Origin: an uncultured Bryobacteraceae bacterium
GTDB taxonomy: Bacteria; Acidobacteriota; Terriglobia; Bryobacterales; Bryobacteraceae
DNA length: 64,000 nucleotides
NCBI GenBank assembly: GCA_937920635.1
Contig: CAKZUE010000016.1
Coordinates: forward strand, 18,697 to 82,696
Direction: 5' to 3'
A program made the position numbers and the translations under genes. Under the pieces are notes generated by a model. That model ran no database searches, was not told the origin of the DNA, and was given only the letters and a program-made list of their open reading frames with translations. Each line of letters starts with the position of its first letter. The first letter of the stretch is position 1. Positions 26,129-34,414 of this stretch are shown here, piece after piece.

Positions 26129-26887
26129 ATGGCCATCGTGAGCAAAGCGAATGCCCTCCGCGGCTCCCTCTCGGAACAGGCTTATCAGGCCATCCGCAGA
26201 CTGATCCTGACCGGAGAGCTTCAGCCGGGTGTCCCGTTGTCGCGCCGCGCGGTGGCGGAGCAGCTTGGCATCGGGCTTGTTCCGGTCTCGGAGGCGTTTC
26301 AACGGCTGGAATACGACGGGCTGCTGGAAAGCTGGCCGAGGATTGGCACGCGCGTCCGCGTGCCATCGCCTCAGGATGTGCGCGGAACTTACGTCATCCG
26401 GGAGGCTCTGGAATCGCAGTCGGCGCGGCTGTTCGCGGAGAAAGCCAGCGCGGCGGAGCGGCAGGAGCTGATGAGCCTTGCGAAGCAGGTGGACCGGATG
26501 CACGCCGACCCCGCGACGGATTACTTCGAATACTTCAACGTCCACGCCCGCTTTCACCGCCGGATCGCCGAATGCACCGGCTGCCCCGCGCTGGTGGAAG
26601 CGGTGGAAAAGACCAACGTCCTGGTGCGCACCTGGCAGTTCGCGGCTCTATCCAAATTCCGGGGCGAACCCGCCAATTACCACCAGCAATTGATGCGGGC
26701 GCTGAACGCGGGCGACCCGGACGCGGCCGACCGCGCCATGCGCGAGCATGTCCGCATCGGAATGGACGAGGTTCTTAGAAGGCTGGAGCCGTTCTTCCAC
26801 GGCGCCCTCGAATGGCCCCCGCTTTCCGGGCCACGATCCGGAAGAGCGGGGAGGAAGGTCCAGACGGGCAGCCGGCGGCGCTCCTAG
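26129..26887 (+). CDS. GntR family transcriptional regulator, FCD subfamily
   Basis: The 252-residue protein has a winged helix at about residues 8-75 (LSEQAYQAIRRLILTGELQP, then LSRRAVAEQLGIGLVPVSEA). An all-helical FCD effector domain follows at about 85-220 (VIREALESQSARLFAEKAS, then ARFHRRIAECTGCPALVEA). FCD proteins bind small organic acids, often through a metal held by Asp/His residues. The start chosen is the ATG at 26129; a TTG at 26078 is in frame. Its gene converges with the transketolase operon, the likely target, and the adjacent palindrome is a likely operator. Confidence 0.87.
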   Translation: MAIVSKANALRGSLSEQAYQAIRRLILTGELQPGVPLSRRAVAEQLGIGLVPVSEAFQRLEYDGLLESWPRIGTRVRVPSPQDVRGTYVIREALESQSARLFAEKASAAERQELMSLAKQVDRMHADPATDYFEYFNVHARFHRRIAECTGCPALVEAVEKTNVLVRTWQFAALSKFRGEPANYHQQLMRALNAGDPDAADRAMREHVRIGMDEVLRRLEPFFHGALEWPPLSGPRSGRAGRKVQTGSRRRS

Positions 26888-26921
26888 CTCTGCCTCCCGC
26901 TTCATCTCGCCGGAGCCGGCG

Positions 26922-27860
26922 TCAAGCCAGCAGCGCCCGGCGTGCGGCTGCGGCGATCGCTTCGGCGTGGATCTGGTAGTGCGCCAGCAGACGCCTGGAA
27001 TCCCGCCCGGAGCTGGCGAAGACATCGCGCAATCCGACGCGGAAAACCCGGCAGGGGTGGCGCTCCGCCACTACCTCCGAAACGGCGCCTCCCAGTCCGC
27101 CAACGATGTTGTGATCCTCGGCCGTGATGATGGCCCGCGTCTCCCGGGCGGCGCGCACGATCGCTTCCTCATCGATCGGCTTGATGGTGTGGCAGTCCAG
27201 CACACGGACCGAGATGCCCTCGGCGGAGAGCGCGTCGGCCGCGCCGAGGGCCTCCTGCACCATGTTGCCGGTGGCGATCACCGTCACGTCCTGGCCCTCC
27301 CGCAGCGGAATCATGCGCCCGATGACGAACTCCACGTTTTCCCCGTGCAGCACCGGCGCCGGCTGCCGCCCCAGCCGCATGTACACGGGGCCTTCCATCC
27401 GTGCGATGGCCAGAGTGGCCAGCCGCGTGGTCACCGGATCGGAGGGCGAAAGGACTGTCAGGTTGGGGATGGCGCGCATGATGGCGATGTCCTCGATGCC
27501 CTGATGCGTGACGCCATCGCCTGCAATCTCCACGCCCGCGTTGGTGGCCACGATCTTGACGTTGAGCCGCGGGTAGGCGATCGACGTCCGGATCCCCTCG
27601 CAGGCGCGCATGCTGGCGAACACGCAGAAGGTGCTCGCAAAAGGAATCAGCCCGGCACTGGCAGCGCCGGCGGCCATGCACACCATGTTGAGTTCGGCCA
27701 CCCCCGCCTGAAAGAACCGGTGCGGGAAACGCTGCTGGAAGCGGTAGGTGTTGGTCGACTTGGCGATGTCGGCTTCAAAGACCACTACGCGCTCGTCGGC
27801 CTCGCCCAGCTCGACCAGAGTGCGGCCGTACATGACGCGGTTCGGCTGAGTTTCGATCAT
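26922..27860 (-). CDS. Transketolase, C-terminal subunit (split enzyme)
   Basis: This 312-residue protein contains the pyrimidine-binding domain and the C-terminal domain of transketolase. RFPHRFFQAGVAELNMVCMA, AGVEIAGDGVTHQGIEDIAI and VRVLDCHTIKPIDEEAIVRA are family blocks. With the N-terminal subunit encoded just upstream it would bind thiamine diphosphate at the subunit interface and move two-carbon units between sugar phosphates. Its ATG overlaps the partner stop by four bases (ATGA), which fits equal production. Split transketolases are often part of sugar or branched-sugar clusters rather than the housekeeping pentose pathway. Confidence 0.9.
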   Translation of the reverse strand: MIETQPNRVMYGRTLVELGEADERVVVFEADIAKSTNTYRFQQRFPHRFFQAGVAELNMVCMAAGAASAGLIPFASTFCVFASMRACEGIRTSIAYPRLNVKIVATNAGVEIAGDGVTHQGIEDIAIMRAIPNLTVLSPSDPVTTRLATLAIARMEGPVYMRLGRQPAPVLHGENVEFVIGRMIPLREGQDVTVIATGNMVQEALGAADALSAEGISVRVLDCHTIKPIDEEAIVRAARETRAIITAEDHNIVGGLGGAVSEVVAERHPCRVFRVGLRDVFASSGRDSRRLLAHYQIHAEAIAAAARRALLA

Positions 27861-28696
27861 TCGAACACCTCCCGGGGCGCATCGGCGAGAAACTGCTCCA
27901 GCTCGGCTGCTGTTGCGGGAAGGGAGTGCCAGGCGGGGTCGTCTTCAATGGCAGGAATGCCCTTGCCCTTCACCGTGTCGGCGACGATGACCTGAGGGCG
28001 CCCCCGGCAAGTGCGCGCTTGCTGAAAGGCATCGTCAATTTTCTCGATATCGTGCCCGTTGATCCGTTGTGCATCCCAGCCAAACGCCGTCCATTTCTGC
28101 TCGATGGGTTCCACTGCCATGATTTCGCTGGTGCGGCCGTCGGTCTGAAGGCGGTTGTTGTCGACAATCGCCACCAGGTTGTCCAGGCCGTAGTGGGCGG
28201 CGGCCATCGCCGCTTCCCAGACCACGCCCTCCTGGATTTCTCCATCGCCTACCATGACGAACACGCGGAAGTCCTTGTGCAGAATTCTGCCGCCCAGAGC
28301 GATGCCTGTGGCGCAGGCGAATCCCTGTCCGAGAGAGCCTGTCGTGATGTCCACGCCGGGCGTCTTGCGCATGTCGGGATGGCCCTGCAACAGGCTGCCG
28401 ATGTCGCGCAAAGTCCACAGCAGCTCTTCGGGAAAATAGCCGCGCGCCGCCAGCGCCGCGTAAAGCGCCGGAGCGCAGTGGCCCTTGCTGAGAATGAACC
28501 GGTCGCGGTCCGGCCAGCCGGGATGGGCCGGGTCGATCCGCATGTGGTGGAAGTAGAGGTAGGTGATAATGTCAATCGCGGAAAGCGACCCGCCCGGGTG
28601 GCCGGATCCGGCTTTCAGGATCATGCGGATGATGTTTTTCCGCAACCGCGCGGCCGTCGCGGTCAGAAATGCAATTTGCTCCCTGCTGATTCTCAT
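27857..28696 (-). CDS. Transketolase, N-terminal subunit (split enzyme)
   Basis: The 279-residue protein is the pyrophosphate-binding half of transketolase. GSGHPGGSLSAIDIITYLYF, LSKGHCAPALYAALAARGYF, LGQGFACATGIALGGRI and the thiamine site MVGDGEIQEGVVWEAAMAAA (GDG...N-type motif) are visible. AGGGA lies 6 bases before the ATG. It overlaps the C-terminal subunit gene by 4 bases. There are 84 bases between it and the zinc dehydrogenase gene upstream, so it may have either read-through or its own weak promoter. Confidence 0.9.
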   Translation of the reverse strand: MRISREQIAFLTATAARLRKNIIRMILKAGSGHPGGSLSAIDIITYLYFHHMRIDPAHPGWPDRDRFILSKGHCAPALYAALAARGYFPEELLWTLRDIGSLLQGHPDMRKTPGVDITTGSLGQGFACATGIALGGRILHKDFRVFVMVGDGEIQEGVVWEAAMAAAHYGLDNLVAIVDNNRLQTDGRTSEIMAVEPIEQKWTAFGWDAQRINGHDIEKIDDAFQQARTCRGRPQVIVADTVKGKGIPAIEDDPAWHSLPATAAELEQFLADAPREVFE

Positions 28697-28780
28697 GACA
28701 AATCCCTGTTCGCTGCCGGCTGAATTCTCCCTGCCTGCCAGTTGTGCGCCGCATCGCCGGTCTCAGGCGCCGGTCTCCCG

Positions 28781-29869
28781 TCATGTCCCGTCATAAGTCA
28801 GCAGCACCTTCACTCCCCGCCGGCTCTCGCACAAATCGAACGCCTCGCGCCACCGGCTCATTGGAAATATGTGCGAAATCAGTTTTTCCAGCGGAAGGGC
28901 GCCCTGCGCGAGGATTCTCATCACCCGCTCCCACGTGCGCACCGAGTGGCCCACCGAGCCGTAAACGGCGAGCTGCTTGAACAGGATCAGATCAAAGGGC
29001 ACGGAGAACTCGCGGCCGGCTATGCCCGCCTGCACGTAGCGTCCGAGGCTTCTCAGGCTCCGCAGGCAAGCCGCAACGGATTCCGGCGCGCCCGCGCATT
29101 CCACTGCCGCATCCACGCCTCTGCCGCCCGTCTCCCGTTCCACGGCGGCGGAAAGATCTTCGCGCGAGACGTCGACGGCGGCAGCGGCGCCAAGCTCCCT
29201 CGCCAGCGCCAGCCGGATCGAGTCTCCCTCCGCGCCTGCCACGATGACGCGGCACTTGTGACTCAGCAGGAGCAGCAGGCACAGCAGCCCGATGGGCCCG
29301 GGGCCGGAGAGCAGGACCACGTCGCCCGGGTGGAACGAGGTCATCTCCTCGACCGCCTGGACCGCGCTGGCCAGCGGTTCGGCCAGCGCGCCTGTCTCGA
29401 GCGGCACCGCATCCGGCAACCGGTACACCTGGTCCTCCCGCACGACCACGTACTTGGTGAAGCAGCCATCCACTCCATGGCCCATGCCCCGCCGGATGGG
29501 GCAGAACATGTAATATCCCTGCCGGCAGAACCCGCACGTTCCGCAGACGACAGCCGAAGAGGGCAGCACCGTCACCCGGTCGCCGGGTGAGACGCTCTTC
29601 ACTTCCGGTCCCGTCTCCGCGACGATCCCGCTGAATTCATGCCCCAGAATGACCGGTGGATAATTCCGAAACCGGTCGTGATAAACATGGATGTCTGTGC
29701 CGCAGATTCCAGAGAAATGCACGCGGATTTTTACGCCATTGTGCGTACATTCCGGTTCCGGCACTTCTACGATGTCCACATGTCCTTCGCCAGGGGCGGT
29801 CTTGACCAGGGCGGCCATCGCATGGCTCGCGTCTGCGCGGCCGGGCGGAACGCGTTGGGTCGGCAGCAT
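28781..29869 (-). CDS. Zinc-dependent alcohol/polyol dehydrogenase (MDR family)
   Basis: The protein has 362 residues. The catalytic zinc site is in GICGTDIHVYHDRFRNYPP with GHEFSG. Structural zinc cysteines are in VVCGTCGFCRQGYYMFCP. The NAD-binding loop is LSGPGPIGLLCLLLLL. This is the sorbitol / threonine dehydrogenase layout. The ATG at 29869 has GGAGG upstream; the family alignment begins nearer the second ATG at 29818, which has no ribosome site. It starts 5 bases after the oxidoreductase stop. With transketolase downstream, a polyol or sugar acid is the probable substrate. Confidence 0.85.
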   Translation of the reverse strand: MLPTQRVPPGRADASHAMAALVKTAPGEGHVDIVEVPEPECTHNGVKIRVHFSGICGTDIHVYHDRFRNYPPVILGHEFSGIVAETGPEVKSVSPGDRVTVLPSSAVVCGTCGFCRQGYYMFCPIRRGMGHGVDGCFTKYVVVREDQVYRLPDAVPLETGALAEPLASAVQAVEEMTSFHPGDVVLLSGPGPIGLLCLLLLLSHKCRVIVAGAEGDSIRLALARELGAAAAVDVSREDLSAAVERETGGRGVDAAVECAGAPESVAACLRSLRSLGRYVQAGIAGREFSVPFDLILFKQLAVYGSVGHSVRTWERVMRILAQGALPLEKLISHIFPMSRWREAFDLCESRRGVKVLLTYDGT

Positions 29870-29873
29870 GCGG

Positions 29874-30995
29874 TCACGCCTCCACCTGGATCCAGCGGCG
29901 GTTCCTCGCGGCCGTTTCGATGGCCTCCAGAACCGCCTGCGCCTTCATCCCATCCTCGAAATCGGGCCGGACCTGCGTGTCATCCACGACCGCCCGGAGG
30001 AAGTCGACATACTGGTGCACGAATGTGTGCTCCCAGCCAAGCACATGGCCAGGGGGCCACCAGGCGCCTGCGTATGGGTGCTCGGGGCTTGTCGCCAGGA
30101 CGGTCCGGAAGCCTTCCGTTGCGCCGGGCTCGCCCGCCAGATAGACCTGAAGCTCGTTCAGCCGCTCCAGGTCGAAGCGCAAACTGCCGCGGGCGCCCTG
30201 CACCTCGAATCCCAGTCCGTTCTTGTGGCCGGCGGCCATGCGCGAAGTCGCGAACAGCCCCAGCGCGCCGGTCGAGAACCGGACAGTGAACACCGCAGCG
30301 TCGTCGGTAGTCACCGGCAGGCGCGTGCCCCCGGCTGAAGGCCGTTCCTTCACGTAAATCTCCGTCGCTGCGCTGACTTCGGCAATCTCTCCAACCAGGA
30401 ACCGCGCCAGGTCCAGCAGGTGAGAGCCCTTGTCGGCCATCGACCCCGCGCCCGCCACGCTCCGGTCCATTCTCCAGACATGCGGAAACTCCGGGTCGAG
30501 CGGCCAATCCTGGAAGTAAAACCCGTGGAAAAGGAAGATGCGGCCCAGATGCCCCTCGCGGATCAGCTGGTGCGCCAGCGCGACGGCCGGCGCTTTCCGG
30601 TAGTTGAAATTGACGGCGTGCTTCACGCCCGCGCTGCGGGCGGCTTCGAGCATCCGCCTCGCCTCAGCCAAAGTCAACGCCAGCGGCTTTTCACAGATCA
30701 CGTGCTTGCCTGCACGGCATGCGGCCACGGCAATTTCACAGTGCGTGTGACCCGGCGTGCAGATGCTGATGGCATCGATGCGCGGGTCTTCGACCACTTC
30801 GCGCCAGCTGTGCGTCCACGAGGCCCAGCCGTAACGGCGGGCTGCCGCTTCGAGATCCTCCTCCAGCCCGCAAAGCGTCTGCATCACCGGCTCCGCCCCG
30901 ATGTCGAAAAACATGGGCAGATCCCGCAGCGCATGGCTGTGCGCCCTGCCCATGAACTTGTGCCCGATCAGCCCCATCCGGATCTGCCGCGCCAT
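29874..30995 (-). CDS. Gfo/Idh/MocA family oxidoreductase (cytoplasmic)
   Basis: The 373-residue enzyme has an N-terminal Rossmann fold (MGLIGHKFMGRAHSHAL) and the family motif HVICEKPLALTLAEARRML with the catalytic Lys of EKP. A C-terminal beta domain ends with YVDFLRAVVDDTQVRPDFED. These enzymes oxidise or reduce cyclic polyols and sugars with NAD(P). I placed the start at 30995 because upstream sequence in the same frame is not family-like. It has no signal peptide, unlike the other two oxidoreductases in this window. It is first in the operon with the dehydrogenase and transketolase genes. Confidence 0.87.
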   Translation of the reverse strand: MARQIRMGLIGHKFMGRAHSHALRDLPMFFDIGAEPVMQTLCGLEEDLEAAARRYGWASWTHSWREVVEDPRIDAISICTPGHTHCEIAVAACRAGKHVICEKPLALTLAEARRMLEAARSAGVKHAVNFNYRKAPAVALAHQLIREGHLGRIFLFHGFYFQDWPLDPEFPHVWRMDRSVAGAGSMADKGSHLLDLARFLVGEIAEVSAATEIYVKERPSAGGTRLPVTTDDAAVFTVRFSTGALGLFATSRMAAGHKNGLGFEVQGARGSLRFDLERLNELQVYLAGEPGATEGFRTVLATSPEHPYAGAWWPPGHVLGWEHTFVHQYVDFLRAVVDDTQVRPDFEDGMKAQAVLEAIETAARNRRWIQVEA

Positions 30996-31411
30996 CGTCA
31001 GCACCCCCCCGCGCGGAACTGCCCCAGCGGAAACATCTTCGGCGAACCGGGATGCCCGGCCTTCCGGGAGGTGGCCCATGCGGCCAGCCGGGCGCGCGCC
31101 TCCGGACCCGTCAACAGCGCGTGCGGGCGGCGTGCCGCGCCAGAGCCTGCGCCCGCTGGCAAAGGCCCCAGTGCACAACAGATCATGATCTCTCCAATTC
31201 TCTTTTAACCTGTCACAATATCTTCTGATATGTCAAGAGGCATGGAAAATATCCAGCGAGGCGGAATCCGCCGGCTGGCGGCTGGCCTGCGATCTGAACC
31301 CCGCCGCAGCACTGCGGTGTGAGACTGGAAGCCAGGCGCGTTCTTCTGTGGCCCCGACGCCGTCCGTTGGCCGTCCGGAGCCGGCCGGGGGCTTGCCGTG
31401 GCCGGCGGCCT
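30996..31411. other. 416-base intergenic region upstream of the sugar operon
   Basis: No gene is supported here. The AT-richer part, 31190-31250, holds the likely promoter of the minus-strand operon. It has a TTGACA (complement of 31231-31236) and the palindrome listed separately, though no well-spaced -10 box is clear. The GC-rich remainder towards ubiX has nothing I recognise. Confidence 0.4.
31218..31231. promoter_or_regulatory. Palindrome in the sugar-operon promoter
   Basis: ATATC-TTCT-GATAT is a perfect 5-bp inverted repeat with a 4-base spacer, adjacent to a TTGACA on the minus strand. It is a candidate operator for the oxidoreductase-transketolase operon. It does not closely match the palindrome at 26044. 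Confidence 0.3.
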
Positions 31412-31993
31412 TCAGCCCACCCGGCTGCCTAGTCCGCCCCACTCGCCTGTCAGATCGTTGCTGATGCCGATCCGCGCCAGCGCCCGCCCCACGGTGTGGT
31501 TCACGATGTCGTCCACCGTCCGCGGGTTGTTGTAGAAGGCAGGCACGGGCGGCATGATGATGGCGCCCTGTGCGGCGGCCAGTTCCATCAGCCGCAGATG
31601 GCCGCGGTGCAGCGGCGTCTCGCGCACCAGCAACAGTACGGGACGGCCTTCCTTCAACTGCACGTCGGCGGCGCGCGCGATGAGATCCGAACTGTAGCAG
31701 TTGGCGATGGCCGAAAGCGTCTTGATCGAACACGGCGCCACCACCATGCCCATCGTCTGGAAGGAGCCGGAGGCGATGGTCGCCCCGATATTGGCGCTTG
31801 GATGCACCACCGAGGCCAGCTTCTCTACTTCCCGCGGGGCGTAGCCCGTCTCCGCTCCGATGGTGGCGCGCGCGGCGGCGCTCATCACCAGATGCGTCTC
31901 AATCTCCGGCCTCTGCTGCAACACCTCCAGCATCCGGATCCCGTAAATGACGCCAGAGGCGCCGGTGATGGCCACGATCAGGCGCTGCGGCAA
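31412..31993 (-). CDS. ubiX: Flavin prenyltransferase UbiX
   Basis: The 193-residue enzyme prenylates FMN to make the cofactor of UbiD-type decarboxylases. It shows LIVAITGASGVIYGIRMLEV, the MVVAPCSIKTLSAIANCYSS block and LLLVRETPLHRGHLRLM, all conserved in UbiX. An upstream in-frame ATG at 32065 falls inside the tRNA gene, so it cannot be the start. I use the TTG at 31993, with AAAGGAA upstream, which gives the normal length. No UbiD gene is seen in the window. Confidence 0.9.
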   Translation of the reverse strand: MPQRLIVAITGASGVIYGIRMLEVLQQRPEIETHLVMSAAARATIGAETGYAPREVEKLASVVHPSANIGATIASGSFQTMGMVVAPCSIKTLSAIANCYSSDLIARAADVQLKEGRPVLLLVRETPLHRGHLRLMELAAAQGAIIMPPVPAFYNNPRTVDDIVNHTVGRALARIGISNDLTGEWGGLGSRVG

Positions 31994-32037
31994 TGCGTGC
32001 GGTTCCTTTCCGGGGTGCGCGGGCGGAGTCAGCGGCG

Positions 32038-32127
32038 TGGCGGAAGGGGTGGGATTCGAACCCACGAACGGCTTTCACCGTTGGCGGTTTTCAAGACCGC
32101 TGCCATCAACCGCTCGGCCACCCTTCC
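32038..32127 (-). tRNA. tRNA-Ser (anticodon UGA)
   Basis: Read on the minus strand, the 5' GGAAGGG (32127 downwards) pairs with CCCTTCC near the 3' end. The anticodon stem GCGGT/ACCGC encloses the loop CTTGAAA, with TGA as the anticodon. A long variable arm, as expected for serine, precedes the T loop GGTTCGAATCC. The discriminator base is G, and CCA is encoded at 32040-32038. Confidence 0.95.
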
Positions 32128-32232
32128 GGCGATCTCCATTTTACTGCACCCCTGAAAACAGATGCCGGCACGCGGCCCGCAGATGGCGGCAGCGTGCCGG
32201 CCCGCTGTCTCCTCCGCAGAGGATTCCGTTGC

Positions 32233-33756
32233 TCAGGTCAACGTCCAGCCCTTGCGGAAATTCGGCTTCAGATACTTGTTCGCCTCGCTGTGGTTGGTGA
32301 AGCGCATCTTCACCGGGTCGTATTCGAGCTTGCCCTCCACCCGCAGCGCGACGACGCCGAGCAGCATCCACTCGGTAAACGGCGCGGCTGCTTCGAAGTT
32401 CGAGCACGCCGGATCGCCCCCCTTGCAGGCGCGGATCCAGTCGCGGTAATGGCCGGGCGAGCGCGTCAGCAGCGGGGCGGGGAAGCGGTAGTCTTTCATC
32501 TTCTCCGCCGGCACAAGCCGCGTCTGCTCGCCGTAGGTCCCAGTGGTGATCATTCCCTTGTCGCCCACGAACAGCGCGCCGTCCGGGGCAGGGAAGCGCA
32601 GCTTGTCGGTCTCCTTGCGCATGGCCTCGTATTGCTCGTAATCGAACACGCGCCCGACATATCCGGTGCGCTGCATCTGCCGGGCCGGCCCTCCCTGTTG
32701 CCCTTGTCCGCCGCTCATCAGAAACGGCAGGTCGCCCAGCCATTCGCCTTCGGGCACGCCTTCGATCTTCGGCGTCTCCTTGCAGCCGTCATACCAGTAC
32801 AGCGTCACCGGCGGCATGTTGCCGCGAGCCGGGAATTCAAACTTGATCACCGACCGCTCGGGGAACATGAACGGCGACGTGCCCTCTTTCTTGATGCACT
32901 CGACGCTCTTCGGCGGACCCAGACGCAGCGCCAGGTTCGGCGCGCCCAGGATGTGGCACGCCATGTCGCCCAGCGCGCCGCAGCCGAAATCGTAAAAGCC
33001 GCGCCAGTTGAACGGCTGGTAGAAATAACCGCCAAAGCGGTTCGGATACCGGCCCGTGTCTTTGCCCGAGGTGAACGGGCGGCTTTCGGCGATGCCCAGC
33101 CACAGGTCCCAGTCGAGCGTCTCCGGCACCGGCTCTTCCGGCGGGATCTCGTTGAGCCCCTGCGGCCAGATGGGGCGGTCCGTCCACGCGTGCACCTCGC
33201 GGACCTCGCCAATTTCGCCCGCCCAGATCATCTCCGCTGCCTGGCGCGTGCCTTCGTTCGAGTAGCCCTGGTTGCCCATCTGCGTGGCCACCCGGTACTT
33301 GCGCGCGGCTTCCAGCAGTTGCCGCGCCTCCCACACCGTGCGCGTCAGCGGCTTCTGCACGTACACATGCTTGCCGCGCTCCATCGCCCACATGGCGCAC
33401 GTGGCGTGCATATGGTCCGGCGTGCAGACGATCACCGCGTCGATGTTCTTGTCCTCTTTCTCGAGCATGCGGCGGAAGTCCTTGTACTTCGGCACGCCCT
33501 CGAAGCGCTTGTATGTGGCCGCCGCCTGCCGGTCATCCACGTCGCACAGCGCGGCGATGTTCTCCGTCTGCGCGCAGGCGGCAATATCGCTATTGGCCTT
33601 TCCGCCCGCGCCGATCGACGCGATGTTCAGTTTCTCGTTCGGCGATTTGTAGCCGGCCAGTTTCAGGGAAGGAGCGCTGCCGAACCCGGCAGCAGGCGCC
33701 GCTCCAGCCAGGAGCGGGCCGAGGAAAAAGTGGCGTCTGTTGGTTTCGAAGGCCAA
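32233..33756 (-). CDS. Tat-exported Gfo/Idh/MocA oxidoreductase
   Basis: The protein has 507 residues. A twin-arginine signal (NRRHFFLGPLLAGAAPAAG) precedes the Rossmann domain (LNIASIGAGGKANSDIAAC), with VYVQKPLTRTVWEARQLLEA as the QKP variant of the catalytic EKP motif. The C-terminal domain is long and includes FYDFGCGALGDMACHILG, which is common in this exported group. The TTG at 33756 has GGGAG 9 bases upstream and is my chosen start. It probably acts on glycosides or sugar derivatives outside the cytoplasm with a tightly held cofactor. It is divergent from the LutC-like gene. Confidence 0.87.
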   Translation of the reverse strand: MAFETNRRHFFLGPLLAGAAPAAGFGSAPSLKLAGYKSPNEKLNIASIGAGGKANSDIAACAQTENIAALCDVDDRQAAATYKRFEGVPKYKDFRRMLEKEDKNIDAVIVCTPDHMHATCAMWAMERGKHVYVQKPLTRTVWEARQLLEAARKYRVATQMGNQGYSNEGTRQAAEMIWAGEIGEVREVHAWTDRPIWPQGLNEIPPEEPVPETLDWDLWLGIAESRPFTSGKDTGRYPNRFGGYFYQPFNWRGFYDFGCGALGDMACHILGAPNLALRLGPPKSVECIKKEGTSPFMFPERSVIKFEFPARGNMPPVTLYWYDGCKETPKIEGVPEGEWLGDLPFLMSGGQGQQGGPARQMQRTGYVGRVFDYEQYEAMRKETDKLRFPAPDGALFVGDKGMITTGTYGEQTRLVPAEKMKDYRFPAPLLTRSPGHYRDWIRACKGGDPACSNFEAAAPFTEWMLLGVVALRVEGKLEYDPVKMRFTNHSEANKYLKPNFRKGWTLT

Positions 33757-33862
33757 TGTCTTAGACTCCCGCAATCATCCTACATGGAATGCTTTTGACT
33801 TGCAGAGCGCCGGGCGCTCTCTTTGTGGAGGCGCAAAATCGCATACGCTGGTTTCAGGTTCG

Positions 33863-34414
33863 ATGGTCGGAAAATTCAGGGCCAGCGCCGAAGCCGCCGG
33901 GGCGGAAGTCATCGAGGCGCGCTCGCCTGACGCCGCTCTGGCTGCCATTGCGAGGCTCCTCAAGGAAGAGGGCGTCGGCCAGGAAGGCCGCACCGCCGTG
34001 TGGCCGGACGGCCCGCTCCGCTCCGCGTTCCATCCGGAGCTGCTGGCCCAGATGCTCCCCGGGCTGGTGCTGGACGTCACACGTGACACGGCCGCCGCCG
34101 CGCACTTGGGCGTCACCGAATTCGACTGCGGCGCCGCCTCCACCGGCACGCTTGTGCAGGATGCCTCCGCCGCCGCGCAGCGGCTGGCCTCCACGCTGCC
34201 CCCCGTTCACATCGCCCTGCTCCGCGCCGGCGCCATCGTCGCCGGCGTGAGCGCCGCTCTGCGCCGGTTCGATCCCGCGCAGGTTCCCTTCCTCGCGCTG
34301 GTGACCGGCCCGAGCCGTACAGCCGACATCGAACGCGTTCTCACCATTGGAGTGCACGGGCCGAGACGGCTTGTGATCGTGATCTACGAAACGGAGACCA
34401 GCCATGCCCGCTGA
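33863..34414 (+). CDS. lutC: LUD-domain protein, LutC/YkgG-like
   Basis: This 183-residue protein is the small subunit of the LutABC L-lactate oxidation system. It shows LGVTEFDCGAASTGTLVQDA, the glycine-rich LUD core in which LutC usually has (A/G)ETG, and LPPVHIALLRAGAIVAGV, then LVTGPSRTADIERVLTIGVH. The start is taken at the ATG at 33863; the ribosome site is weak. The next gene starts inside its last codons (overlap of 11 bases), so the two form one operon. Confidence 0.83.
   Translation: MVGKFRASAEAAGAEVIEARSPDAALAAIARLLKEEGVGQEGRTAVWPDGPLRSAFHPELLAQMLPGLVLDVTRDTAAAAHLGVTEFDCGAASTGTLVQDASAAAQRLASTLPPVHIALLRAGAIVAGVSAALRRFDPAQVPFLALVTGPSRTADIERVLTIGVHGPRRLVIVIYETETSHAR

Noticed and set aside
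31994..32065. Longer N-terminus for ubiX from an ATG at 32065
   Set aside because: That ATG lies inside the tRNA-Ser gene; the TTG at 31993 gives the normal family length.
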